A stretch of 64,000 bases of DNA from Cryptomeria japonica (Eukaryota > Streptophyta > Pinopsida > Cupressales > Cupressaceae). Under the pieces are notes generated by a model, which worked only from the letters and a program-made list of their open reading frames with translations, was not told where the DNA came from and made no database searches. Positions 22,583 through 33,083 of this stretch are shown in pieces. The translations under genes were made by a program, and so were the position numbers. Every line of letters starts with the position of its first letter. The first letter of the stretch is position 1. The stretch spans positions 138,730,849 to 138,794,848 of the forward strand of contig NC_081410.1 in NCBI RefSeq assembly GCF_030272615.1, read 5' to 3'.

Positions 22583-23967
22583 TAGCTAAGATGGGTTTAG
22601 CTACTTTAGCCACCCAATGACCTGTTGCCTCATCCATTTCCACCATTTCCTATGTTTTGAGCTTCTTTGGTTTAGATGCTTTCCCGAGGTACTTGCTCAC
22701 CATATCCTCCATGGGAATTGTAATAGGGACAACATTACGTCTCTTCCCAATTGAAGCTCCTAGCCATCGAGGAGTGTTGGACATTTCTTTAAACAGTGGA
22801 GGTGTCTGAGTATCTGGGGAGTCAATAATAGTGAGAGTGCTCATTGGGTTTGGCCCTTCTTCAGGTTCCTTACCTGTATATGTATCTTGCAATGGAGGGT
22901 TACTCAATACTTGTTGATCCATTGTCAGCTCAGTTTCTTTACCCAGATCCAAGTCCACAACAATTTGATTCACCACTGGTTCTCTATTCTTCTTTTTACT
23001 CCTTGAGCGAGTAACTCAGATTGCTAAAGAATTCAGTGGAGACCTCTTTGACCTTCTGGGTTGAACCTCTTCAATAATTGGCCTTATGTCTCCTGGAACC
23101 ACCATGAAACCAATGAAACCCTCAGAAGAATGAAGCTGAAATTACCTTCGACATCTCTAGCTCCTTCACTAATAGCAGCTACAACTTTTACAACTTGAGA
23201 ATTCACATGTTAAAGAAAAACGGAAAACAACTGAGTGACATCTACACATGCCTCATAATGGTTCATTTGAATGTGTGAGATAACCAGTGATATGATAGGA
23301 ACCTGACATTTTCTTAATTACCCATCAACTTCGCACAAACGGTTAATGCTTTCATGATTTATTTTCAAATTTAGAAATTTAAATTATAAGATGCTGGGAA
23401 TATTCCTTTTGCCACACCACCTTTAGTGTTATTAAAGTCTTTAGAGACAACTTGGAATGAACCTTTTGAACTTTGAACCAACTTGCAAAGAGTTCAATGG
23501 TTCAAGTTCAATTCGAGGAGACAAAACAAACAATTCTCAACCTACGGCTCAATACAACACCAGAAACGAGCAAAGACCTTTAACAAACAGAAAGGGAGGT
23601 TTTGAACCTTGAACCGATTTGTAAATAGTTCAAAGTTCAAGTTCAAAATTGACTTAACACATTCACACTTTCTCGTTAAATAACATTACATATCCACAAC
23701 TCATGCAAGAGAACCGGTTGAACCTTGAACCAAAAAGGTTCAAGGATTCAAGTTCAATACAAATTACAACAATGTGCTTGCCTTACCATAATACAAAGTC
23801 ATGAAGAGAATTACTTAAAGCATGTTTTGAACCTTGAACCTTTGAACTATGAAAAGGTTCAACGACTTAGGTTCAAAGAAAGGAAACATAAGACCGAAAG
23901 AGGAAAGAAACACCAAAGGTGACCTCTGAGTTTGAAATTTTAATGAAAATTTGAGGGCATGCTAACA

Positions 23968-23972
23968 AACCT
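23968..23972. repeat. Target site duplication of Tat-B, right copy
   Basis: AACCT, identical to 4778-4782. Tat-A RT sequence resumes immediately to the right. Confidence 0.93.
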
Positions 23973-24560
23973 GAATAGCCATCTAGTAAAGAAAACCTTT
24001 CCGAACCAGAAACCACTTGCAAAATCTATTCCATGGAGGGCAGTGGGTAATGGTATTTAAGTGAAGCAATTTTTAGATCACGAAAATCAACACATAATCT
24101 TATTTCACAATTTTTCTTTCTATCTAGGACTAAATTTGAAACCCATGAAGTATGCTTAATAGGATAAATAATATTACCTTCAATGAGCTTGTTCAATTTA
24201 GCCTTCATTAAGTGTTCTAACTTGGGATTCATGGGTCTTTGCTTTTGCCAGATTGGTTTTGCATTTTGTTGTAACTCAATAGTATGTTGAGCTAGTTTGG
24301 GATTAAAACCCTTCAAGTCTCCATACTCCCAATAAAAAATATCATTAAATTCTTAACAAAGTGAAATGAAATCTCGCTATTCTGAGCTATTACATACTTT
24401 TCCAAGCTTGAGCAGCTTATTATCATAGATCTAAATTTGTTCAAAATTATCTTGTTTGATTATCATGTTTTTTTATCTGTTCTAGCACGATCATCAGAAT
24501 TGAGAATTGATTCTAGGGTGAATAGACCCTTCAACACTTTATTTGTCTTTAGTTGCACTA
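23973..24560 (-). pseudogene. Tat-A RT (N-terminal half)
   Basis: On the minus strand the ORF near 24316 shows IPLKPG-type RT lead-in sequence, then LIEGNIIYPIKHTSWVSNLV, LCVDFRDLK and YHYPLPSME. A stop in place of Gln and the LLDGYSG block follow, where the gene is cut by Tat-B. The reading frame continues at 4777 on the other side of Tat-B with YKK after the shared AGGTT. Stops and a frame break lie upstream of 24316. Confidence 0.85.
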
Positions 24561-25154
24561 TATGATCATCATACTATTGCTGCCATTTTTTTCTGATTAC
24601 CAGCAGCAAATTCTCCCTCTTGCATTAAGAAATTGATGATTTGTTCATCATTGTCAAACACTTGCCAATTTGTCATATTATCTGGTATAGATGGTCTTAC
24701 TGCCACTTTTACATAGTGATGTACATATACATTTTCTAAATCAGTGGAAACATCATATTGAGCTCCTAAGAAGGCTGACATATTAGCATGTTTGTTTTGG
24801 TGCCTTGGTATTGATAGTAAATTGAAAGCATCAAAATCTTCAATTAAATTCCATGCTCTATGCTTGTACAGTTTTAACAAATCATTTGTTGTCACATGCA
24901 AATTTCTAATATGATTTATTACTAGTTCTGAATCACCATAAACTTGTAAGCATTTAATACCTCTCTTCCTAGCCCATTCTAGGCCATGAATTAGAACTTC
25001 ATATTCAGCTTAATTATTTGTTCAACTGAAAGTGAATCTGAAAGGTAAATAATACCTTTCTCCCTCTGGTGATATCAGCATAGCTCCTCCACCTGCACCT
25101 ATTTTACTCCTTGAACCATCAAAATATAGTTTCCAAAGTTGATTACCTTGTTGT
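24561..25154 (-). pseudogene. Tat-A archaeal-type RNase H and linker
   Basis: WKLYFDGSRSKIGAGGG (Asp) is followed by AEYEVLIHGLEWA (Glu), VYGDSELVINHI (Asp) and PRHQNKHANMSA, where the usual last catalytic Asp is Asn, as in Tat-B. Then comes a linker (SIPDNMTNWQVFDNDEQ) like that of Tat-B. Two stops lie before AEYE. The start of the domain is cut by Copia-3 at 25155. The position upstream of RT matches Tat-B. Confidence 0.8.
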
Positions 25155-26035
25155 TGTTGGGATCCAAGAACACTGAGAGGTTTGGGGGGGGGGGGGGGGG
25201 GGGTGGTGAATCAGTGTTCTGTCGGTAATAAGATTTTATCCTTTTATACCATACACATATAAACCGATAAACAAATAAACATATAACTTGAAGAAAATAC
25301 ACCATCCACATAAATGAACACCATAACACACATAATTTATACGTGGAAACCCTCAAAGTGGAAAAACTGTGGTGGAATTTATGACCCACAATATCAGTTC
25401 ACTGGCTATATGAAAGGATATTACATATAATGGGGGCCTGCACATGCAGGAAGGCACACTGCCTAGAGCATACTACTCATCACTAAAGAGTCTCACTGAC
25501 TACAAGCTTCTCCTAAAGTAAAACAATAAAAATGAACTCACAAAATGCATCTGCTATGCTAATAAGAGTTTCAGTTCTAGCTCTTCTCTGTACCGATTCA
25601 TAAACCCTAAACACCACTACCGGTATCTCTTCTCCTCCAAGAATGCTTTCCAAACTATCTACAAATCATTGCATGATATAACATTCGCATACAAATGATC
25701 TACATTCATATACTTCGCATTATACAGTTTTGCTATATATTCTCTTATGTCACATCTTATATCATATTCAAAATGACCTAGCAGTCTGACCTATATACCC
25801 ATTACAAACAATATGTCTTATGTCGGCCTCGACAATAATTATAAAATGATTTATTAAATAAATCTTCCTTGATGTCGGCTTCCTTGAAGTACTAATGTCA
25901 TTGCCGGTATAATCTTGGATACTCTAATGTCGGTGTATGTCGGTATATGCATCCTAATGTTGGTATATGACTTCTATCTAAACTTGTTGCCATCAATGAC
26001 AATAGAATGAATCTGATGAGTGTCAATTGCCAACA
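25155..26035 (-). repeat. Copia-3 3' LTR
   Basis: An 881-bp direct repeat of 32140-32994. The minus-strand start is TGTTGGCAATTG and the end GGATCCCAACA. It contains a G run of about 20 (a C run on the minus strand) at 25185-25203 and the conserved core at 25342-25392. Confidence 0.9.
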
Positions 26036-26047
26036 ATATCCCCCTTT
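26036..26047 (-). other. Copia-3 polypurine tract
   Basis: On the minus strand AAAGGGGGATAT abuts the 3' LTR start. It differs by one base from the tract of Copia-1 and Copia-2, and the preceding bases (ATCAATGCC) are also shared. Confidence 0.88.
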
Positions 26048-26278
26048 GGCATTGATGGCACACTCATATGAAAAATGGATTCCCTATCGGTTCAACTGAA
26101 AATATGGTCCCTCTGAGCAATACACTCCTAATATTGTGATGTGCTTCCCATATGTTTTTGTCTGATATTTTATGATATTTTTCACATATATACATACTCC
26201 CCCTTTGGCATCAATGCCAAAGACCGGTGAAAGAATTGAAAGAATTGAGAACAAAAGAATAAATGAATACTGTTAATT

Positions 26279-29072
26279 TCACTGGAGCTTGACCAACTTC
26301 AAAATTTTGGGGTAAGCCTTATTCAACAACTAAAGATATGTATCCCAACTGGTTTTGAAAGTTTCAGAAATGGATGCTAGTCCACTTAGTAAGTGGGCAA
26401 CTATTTCCTTCTCTTTTACATCTTCCGGTGTGGGTTTAGCAATCATGTCCATGCACTCTCTCTTATGAACACCTAATGAATTTAATCTGGGACTTACCAG
26501 TCCTCTCAAATTTCTTACTCTTCACATGATTTTATCTATCTCCTTTTCAAAAGCAAAAATTTGGTTCTCCAGGGACAAAATTTGTCCATCAACAGATGTG
26601 TTCAGTGCGGTTAATCCATCAAAAGAATTAGCAATGCTAGCTATCTTATCATATAACTCCTTCAGTCTTCTATCTACATTAGCTGTAAGAATTTCTATGT
26701 TACAACACACTCTGTAGATATTTATACACTTTTTTAAACAAACCTCAATAAGAATGAGTTTAGCTTCAATTTTATTTTTCTCTGTTTCAATGATCTGGTC
26801 AAAGGTTGCTTTCTTAGCCACAATAAATCTTTATAATGTCTGTCAGTTTGATATCTGTTGTAGTGATTGAAAATTGTTAGATATATACTCTGTTAGTGCC
26901 TTAAGCTTGTCGGAAGGGATTTCTTCATTCTCAATCTGACAATCAGGGCTTAAATTATGCAATATTGTAACTAATTGATCTATTATTCCCTTATCTGTAG
27001 ATCCCTCCTTTAATAGTTTCTGAACAGCAATCATCATTAACTCAGTTGGACTCATCTCAGTGACTGATTTCTTCTCAACTTGAGAAGTGTCAATTGCCAA
27101 AACCTTTGCCGGGGAATCAATATGAACTGTCGGTGTAGACTCAATTCCCTTTACCTTATCTTCTACAACCTCTTTTGCATTGGTGGCTTCACCACTTGTT
27201 GTAGTGTCAGTTACTGTCAGTGGAGTATTATCCACAATATTCCCTATAACTTGTACATTGCCTTGCTCAAAAATAGTTTGTGTCGGTACACATTGTACAC
27301 TTTCCTTTACTATCAGTTGTGTCTGTATATCTATAGTTACTGTCAATTTAGTCAAAATTGGAGTCAAACTTCCCAAAATACCTTTACCTTTTGATTTATC
27401 TGGAATGCTGGAAGTTGTTGCTTTTACAAATTCTTCTTGAGATGTAAGAAAATCTAGATTCTTCTGGAAGAATTTGGTCCAACCCTTACTGGTCTCATTT
27501 ATCACCTCATTAACTCTACCCATCATTAGGCTTATTTGTCGAGGTTTACCACTAAATACTATTTTGTTTGCAACATCTATGCATCTTTTCATTTCCTCAT
27601 TGTTTATAGCACCACACATTTTTAAAAGTGCTACTTCCTTAATCTCCCTATCTCTCTTGATAGCATCAAGTCTTCTAGCATCAAGTTTATTATACAAAGA
27701 TAGAGGTATCTCCTTCAAAATTTCTACTAAGGCTTTCTTATATATATCCATGTACAACAAAATTGCCTCTTCAATCTCATTTTTCTCATCATCCTCTAAA
27801 TATTCATAATACTTAGATACATTTTTCAAAATTCCATCTTTTGTAATTTCATCAATTATCTTAGCACAGGTCATTTTAGTCTTATCGATTTCAATATCAT
27901 CACTCTTCTTCTTTTTTCTTGTGGTTGTCGGAGTAGGTGTAACTAGTTTTCTCTTTTGTATAAGCTTTCTTGCCGGAGGTGGTGGTGCAGTAGGTTTAGT
28001 TTCCTTTCTAACAAGTCTCCTCCTAGGCTCCACCTTCTTCTGCTCTACTGGTGGTTGATCCACTTTCTTCCTTTGTACCCTTCTGAAAGATAGAGGTTCA
28101 TTATCCTCAGGGTTAGAATCAGAAGTGATGGTAGAAATATAAGCTTCGGGCTTCTTCACCTCTGTAGTACTAGCCACTGTCGGTTTTGTTGCCGGTTTGG
28201 ATCCAGAACCTAGTTGAGTGTCTATCTTTTAAATTACATCCTGTACATATGCAGACATATTTTCTATTTTTTTCTCTCTTCTCTTCCTGTTGAAGCCAGT
28301 TTTGACTTCAAGGGTCTTCTCTTATACCATACCAAAATGCTTTGTTTTGTCATCCAATGGGGCTTCTAGCAGCATTTTTGCATAGAGTTCAAAAATGCTA
28401 TCATCCACCTCATATCCAAGCTCAGTAACCCAGATTGTCCTAGGTTCAACTGCCTCCATAAGGGTTTCATCAGTTTTCACCATAAAATAGATATCAGTGG
28501 AGTACTTCTCCACAATTTTCTTTGATATTCTCTCCCTCTACCTCATGTTTTCTTGGAATGTTTTGAAATACCTCAAAGTTTATCATCTCTTCTGGTACCA
28601 AGACTGATGATTGCTTCCTTGATCTACATACCTATCGGTATGTCATGAGCCCAATGCTTCTTGCCAAGACCAGGTAGCTCATTCAAGAAATAAAGCATTA
28701 AACAAACAATCAAATTTTTGTATCTAAAAGTTCATTTCTTAACTCCCTTGATCTTCCCAAGGTTCAACATCAATTCACTCCTCATCCATTCACATAAATC
28801 ATATTTTGCATTATTCCTCAGCATCTAATATGCAACATGAATGCATGAACTAGCAATAGAATTAAATCGATTAGATTGAGTTACCTTATAACCTATTATC
28901 ATGCTTGCAAATTTCACATCAATGTCGGTGATTGTGCTGATCCTCATTGATCTGCTATCAAGAGTTGCACTAGTGAGTTTCTCGACCTCAGTGTTGGAAA
29001 CTTTCTTGCCAAGTTCTTGTCCGACTTTGGGTAAGCTGGTGACTGCTTGAATAGCCTCCTTAGTGACCATGT
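26279..29072 (-). pseudogene. Copia-3 accessory ORF (ORF-X), main part
   Basis: From about 28513 down to the TGA at 26279 a single reading frame is open except for a handful of stops (near 28322, 28228, 26843, 26830 and 26522). The largest open piece has 444 codons. Features visible in order are a helical N-terminal domain (VCLMLYFLNELPGLG near 28680), a Pro-rich and very basic stretch with KKKKSDD and KRKLVTP (possible nuclear signal), a long helical region with EYLEDDEKNEIEEA and RDREIKEVALL, a low-complexity Thr/Val-rich region, and a C-terminal coiled coil near 26.5-26.8 kb. No retroelement enzyme motif is present. I do not recognise the family. The frame upstream of 28.5 kb is broken but continues toward 29072. 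Confidence 0.7.
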
Positions 29073-30182
29073 TGTTGGTATTATGGATGTGTTGCATTGG
29101 TTTTGTCATTGATGTCAATACTTATCCTTCTGGAGATCTACATTGTTGATTTGGCACTATGGTTATATTGGTTTACTGTTGAAGCGACACATTCTATTCT
29201 CTGGCAAGGTCAGTGACTTATGCACAATCATCGATATATGCTCACCGATAGGTTATATGGTTCACCGGCACTGATGATGACTTGTTATCATCTGGAGATC
29301 ACTTGATTATGTCAAAGACATGGTTTGGATACTTGGTTTTGGTGTTTTGGTTATTAGTCTAATCGGGTTGACATATTTGTTGTTACCAGCAAACAGGTCT
29401 AGGTTATGGACTGGTATACGTTATCTATTCCAGATCAGCACAACATGTTATGGAGATGATTTATTGATTAGATATTGTTGTAATTGTATTGAGCCGACAT
29501 TTTGTATCGCATCAAGACTTATTTGTAATTGATTTAATTGTAATATTCTTAGTGAGCCGACCTACACATTTGGTCTTAGGTTTTGTATAAATGTAAGATC
29601 TCATTTGTGAGATGAGGTGTGGAATTATGGTATGATCATGGTATGTGTGAATATTGAAGATCATATGAGCAGATAATAGAGCGAATCAAGAGGACATCAT
29701 TTGAAGGTTCAAGGAAGGTTTGAAGGTGTTTATTAGAGCTTAGCCAGTATTGAATCCAGCATTGGAGATGCTATTTTGAGCAGTACATTATTCTAGGATT
29801 TAGCCATCCTATTGTAGTCATTGTGACTCCCATTTGAATAGTGTGCTCTAGGCGGATGGCCTTTCTGCATGTGCAGACCCCATTTGTATACACATACTAT
29901 TTGCAGTAGTATCATCTAATTGTGGGTAAGCTTTCCCACAGTGGTTTTTCCCCTTATAGGGTTTCCATGTCAAAATATATGTGTTATGTGTTGTGGATGT
30001 TGTTTCTCTTTCTATTTCATGCATTAAGTTTCATTGGTATTGATATTAAATGTTAATCTGTTAACCGGCATTAAATTTGGTTTACTAGTATTAAGTATTA
30101 AGTTGGATTAAGTTATAATTTGGTTGAAATTCATTGACAATTGATTCATCCCCCCTCTTAGTTTTCCTTTTGGTGCCTAACA
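29073..30182 (+). repeat. Solo copia LTR inside ORF-X
   Basis: A 1110-bp sequence from TGTTGG to CTAACA, flanked by the perfect 5-bp duplication CATGT (29068-29072 and 30183-30187). It is related to the Copia-1 LTR, with a TATA box at 29586-29592 and the conserved stem and core at 29920-29972. No internal domain remains, so recombination between its two LTRs removed the element body. Confidence 0.92.
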
Positions 30183-30576
30183 CATGTAAGGCCGATCCAA
30201 CTAGATAAACTCATTGTGAACCCTACTCAGAACTTATTTGATGACTTCATCCTTGAATTCTGGTATGTACAGATTACCAGTTAACCATAGATCTTCAATT
30301 TCTTTGTATTCTGGCTTGATGGTTTCGAAGTCTCCCAGTATTATAGATTGAAATGCTTTTGATGTCCTCTATACCTAGACTCTCCAGGGTGTAGTGAATG
30401 TATGCCCTCACATCTTCAACATACATCACACTGTCAAGAACCCTAGAAAATGCTCCCGTAGAGTCTTCTTTCTTATCAATCAGGGGAACCTCCTTGAATA
30501 CGGGCCTTAACCTATCCTTGACTTCGACAATGGTGGGGTTTGCAATGAAATTAGGAGATGAAGATCCAGATGCCAT
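30183..30576 (-). pseudogene. Copia-3 accessory ORF (ORF-X), N-terminal part
   Basis: An ATG at 30576 begins MASGSSSPNFIANPTIVE, followed by VEDVRAYIHYTLESLGIED. A frameshift near 30360 leads to IILGDFETIKPEYKEIEDLW in another frame, which runs into the solo LTR and resumes on its far side as VTKEAIQAVTSLPKVGQELG. The two parts together give a protein of roughly 1,000 residues before decay. Function unknown. Confidence 0.6.
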
Positions 30577-31054
30577 TTTCAAAAAATACCTGAAAGTGAA
30601 CGTCGGTGGAAGATTCAATGCTTCTCAGATAACTGCTCAAAATCCTTTCAGAATGCTTTTGTTTGCTCTTAATTCTCTTGAAGTTCACCTTAACTTTTCT
30701 CTGAAATCTTGAATGCAGGGTGAGTGAAAATGAATTCGCTTTCCCCTTTTTATCAGTGAATAAAACCCTAATCTTCCTCTGTCATATATGATTTGCGATG
30801 TACCCTACTGGATGTCAGTTTCACAGTCTTATGCCGGGTGAACCTTCAATAATGATGAACCCAACTCTTCAGATCTCTTCTGATCTCCTCCATGGGAATA
30901 AGTAATATTTGCAATGAATTTGCCAACCCCTAAGGCCTATGCCTTAGTTACCAATGGAATTTCTTGTCGGTGCAAGAATGCTCTATTCTATCGGTGGATC
31001 TCCACTTGGTTCCTTAGATTTTCTAACACATCTCTTGGTGTGATATTGTTGTAT
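30577..31054 (-). other. Leader-like spacer between Copia-3 gag and ORF-X
   Basis: About 480 bp without a gene. On the minus strand it contains TTAGGGTTTTA (a telo-box-like AAACCCTAA on the plus strand near 30764-30772) and a CAG/GTATTTTTT junction just before the ORF-X ATG. Such features are common in 5' untranslated regions of plant genes, so ORF-X may have brought its own leader. No clear TATA box is seen. Confidence 0.4.
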
Positions 31055-32100
31055 TTAATTTACCTTATGCTTTCTTTTCTCATTGTCTTTATCATTGCTA
31101 ACTGGTTGAGTCTTGTTTTTGCAATACTTAGCAATATGACCTATTTTGTTGCATGCATAACATGTAACATTGTTCTTTTGAATTGTTTTGACATATCCAA
31201 TGTCATTCCCTGACCTACAGTGATTAGCAAAATGTCCAAACTTTCCACATGCATGACATTTAGCATTCATTTTGCAATCTTTTGATCTATGACCATATTT
31301 ATTGTAATTTGTGCATTGACCGGGAATAGAATTGTAGTTTTGATTTGTTTTATTTCTACATTGTTTAGCCATATGCCCAAATTTATTGGAAACAAAACAT
31401 CTACCATTAAATTTATAAGCATTAGATTGCCTTACCAGTTTCCTCTATTCTGATGAGTTCTGCATATTGGTTGTTTGATCTTCATTTGCAATACTGAAGC
31501 TTTCACCTTGTGCAAATCCAAGTCCTCTAGAATCATCAATCTGCCTTTGTCTTTTCAATAATTCATCCAACTATGCAGCACTAACCCTAAATTATTGTTT
31601 ATACTCATTTGTAGTAGTCAGATCATCTCTCAGAGTAGTTATTTGTCTTTCAAGTTCTTGTTCATTGTTTTGGGAGTGTGTCAAGTCAGTTCTCAACATA
31701 TTATTCTCATGAGTCAATCTGCAACATTCATCAAATTTGTTCTTCAGAGATATAACAAGATTATCTTCCTTCTTCTTTCTATCCTCAGTATCTTTTGATA
31801 ACCTCATAAGCAGATCTTGCATTTCATTCTTCATGAGCATGTTTGCTTGACTTAGTTTCTAACATTGTTCTTTAAGTGCATTTTTCTCCTCATCATCCAA
31901 CTTTTGCAAAAGTTATTTTCTCTTGGCTTAGGATGATGATAACCTTCCTTGCAGGATAAGAATGAACTCATTAGCAGAATTCAATTCATCTTGTGATTTT
32001 AGGTTCTTTATCCTTTTAGCATCATAATCCTCAAGAGCCATCTCAAGTTGCTTCTCCATAGCCATGTTCAAAAATTCCGGTTTCAGGATCTTCCTCAAGT
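31055..32100 (-). pseudogene. Copia-3 gag, C-terminal half with four zinc knuckles
   Basis: One reading frame with a few TAG/TAA stops runs from just after the primer site to 31055. It holds a coiled coil (LEMALEDYDAKRI...; HENNMLRTDL...; ELERQITTLRDDL), a LDELLKRQRQIDDSRGLGF block seen in Sirevirus gag proteins, and four CCHC-like units. Two are intact (CHACGKFGHFANHC and CYACNKIGHIAKYC). Two have lost the second Cys (CFVSNKFGHMAKQC and CTNYNKYGHRSKDC). The usual N-terminal gag (UBN2-type) domain is absent, so this is a truncated gag. Confidence 0.8.
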
Positions 32101-32121
32101 TGTTAAACTCATTCCGAGGTA

Positions 32122-32137
32122 CCAGGCTTTGATACCA
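32122..32137 (-). other. Copia-3 primer binding site (tRNA-iMet)
   Basis: The minus strand reads TGGTATCAAAGCCTGG, two bases after the 5' LTR end. The first 12 bases match the initiator tRNA-Met complement with one change. This fixes the orientation. Confidence 0.9.
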
Positions 32138-32139
32138 AT

Positions 32140-32994
32140 TGTTGGGATCCAAGAACACTAAGAGGGGGGGTGAATCAGTGTTTTGTCGATAAGATAAGAT
32201 TTTATCTTTTTATACCATACACATATAAACTGATAAACAAATAAACATATAACTTGAAACAAATAAACCATCCACATAAATGAACACCATAACATACATA
32301 ATTTATACGTAGAAAACCTCAAAGAGGAAAAACCACGGTGGGATTTGTGACCCACAATATCAGTTCATTGGCCATATGAAAAAATATTACATATAATGGG
32401 GGCTTGCACATGCAAAAAGGCACATTGCCTAGAGCATATTGCTCATCACTAAAGAGTCTCACTGACTACAAGCTTCTCCTAAAGTAAAACAATTAAAATG
32501 AACTCACAAAATGCATCTGCTATGCAAAATAGAGTTTCAGTTCTAGCTCTGCTCTGTACCGGTTCATAAACCCTAAACACTACTACCGGTATCTCTTCTC
32601 CTCCAAGAATGTTTTCCAAACTATCTACAGATCATTGCATGATATAACATTTGCATACAAATGATCTACACACATATACTTCGCATTATATAGTTCTGCT
32701 ATATAATCTCTTATGTCACATCCTATATCATATTCAAAATGACTTGGCAGACTGACCTATATACCCATTACAAACAAGATGCCTTATGTCGGATTATAAT
32801 ATATTATAATAGTTATTCAATGTTGGCCTCGACAATAATTACAAAATGATTTATTAAATAAATCTTCCTTGAAATACTAATGTCGGTATAATCCTAGATA
32901 CTCTAATGCCGGTGTCTGCCAGTATATGACTTCCATCTAAACTTGTTGTCATCAATGACAACAAAATAAATCCGATGAGTGTCAATTGCCAACA
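32140..32994 (-). repeat. Copia-3 5' LTR
   Basis: An 855-bp partner of the 3' LTR, with the same ends and the same conserved core (32310-32355). The G run is only about 8 bases here against about 20 in the other copy, which explains part of the length difference. Confidence 0.9.
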
Positions 32995-33083
32995 AATGTT
33001 CTGGTTCTTTTTCCTTTTTAATCAAATTTGGTATAATTGCACCATGCTCATGAACCATATAAACTCCTAGCTCGGCTTATTCT
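32995..33083 (-). pseudogene. Tat-A linker stranded between Copia-3 and Copia-2
   Basis: Eighty-nine bases of Tat-A remain between two insertions. On the minus strand they encode VHEHGAIIPNLIKKEKEPE, part of the region between protease and aRH. Its last five bases, ATTCT, are one copy of the Copia-2 target duplication. Confidence 0.65.

Larger units (their letters stand above)
14813..23130 (-). pseudogene. ORF inside Tat-B 5' LTR, interrupted by Copia-1
   Basis: Second copy of the LTR ORF at 5513-7110. The N-terminal part lies at 22583-23130, with a basic RRSKRS and RSRSKKK segment and NTPRWLGASIGKRRN. The C-terminal part lies at 14813-15852, with DDFTMEKIDLG, ELLKELKDMIDTM and FDHLEAHKAKVMQV, ending in a stop at 14813. 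Copia-1 lies within the coding part, at TACCT. The frame contains several stops. The ORF occurs in both LTRs, so it was already in the LTR when Tat-B inserted. Confidence 0.6.
4783..23967 (-). mobile_element. Tat-B: gypsy element with LTRs of about 3.2 kb, nested in Tat-A
   Basis: The element is bounded by two long LTRs (4783-7934 and 13944-23967, the second split by Copia-1) and a perfect 5-bp target duplication. Its primer binding site matches the 3' end of a tRNA-Arg, as in Ogre-like elements of the Tat lineage. Domains on the minus strand run PR (about 12.3 kb), archaeal-type RNase H (11.2-11.6), RT (10-10.9), gypsy RNase H (9.5-9.9) and integrase (8.1-9.5). No gag is recognisable: between the primer site and protease there are only about 185 bp of leader and a truncated foreign LTR, so gag was lost. 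It contains about 6.7 kb of Copia-1 and about 1.4 kb of LTR-D. All ORFs are broken. Confidence 0.9.
13944..23967 (-). repeat. Tat-B 5' LTR (right copy), split by Copia-1
   Basis: This is the partner of 4783-7934. The two halves, 13944-15852 and 22583-23967, total about 3.29 kb after Copia-1 and its duplicated 5 bp are removed. The minus-strand start TGTTAGCATG and the end AACCAACA agree with the other LTR. The LTR contains a (TA)n tract, a TATA box at 14257-14264, most of the LTR ORF and the TTGAACC cluster. Confidence 0.88.
25155..32994 (-). mobile_element. Copia-3: non-autonomous copia-type element with accessory ORF and no pol
   Basis: Two LTRs (25155-26035 and 32140-32994), an initiator-tRNA primer site and a polypurine tract define a complete 7.8-kb element on the minus strand. 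Inside are the C-terminal half of a Sirevirus-like gag (31055-32100) and a very long accessory ORF (30576 to 26279, interrupted by a solo LTR). No protease, integrase, RT or RNase H motif occurs. The polypurine zone is nearly identical to that of Copia-1 and Copia-2, so enzymes of that family may have moved it. The flanking 5-mers GTTGT and AATGT match at only three positions. Confidence 0.85.

Noticed and set aside
26843-28177. The 444-codon ORF as an intact host gene
   Set aside because: It is inside Copia-3, the same frame continues past stops on both sides, and the start is one Met within a longer frame.
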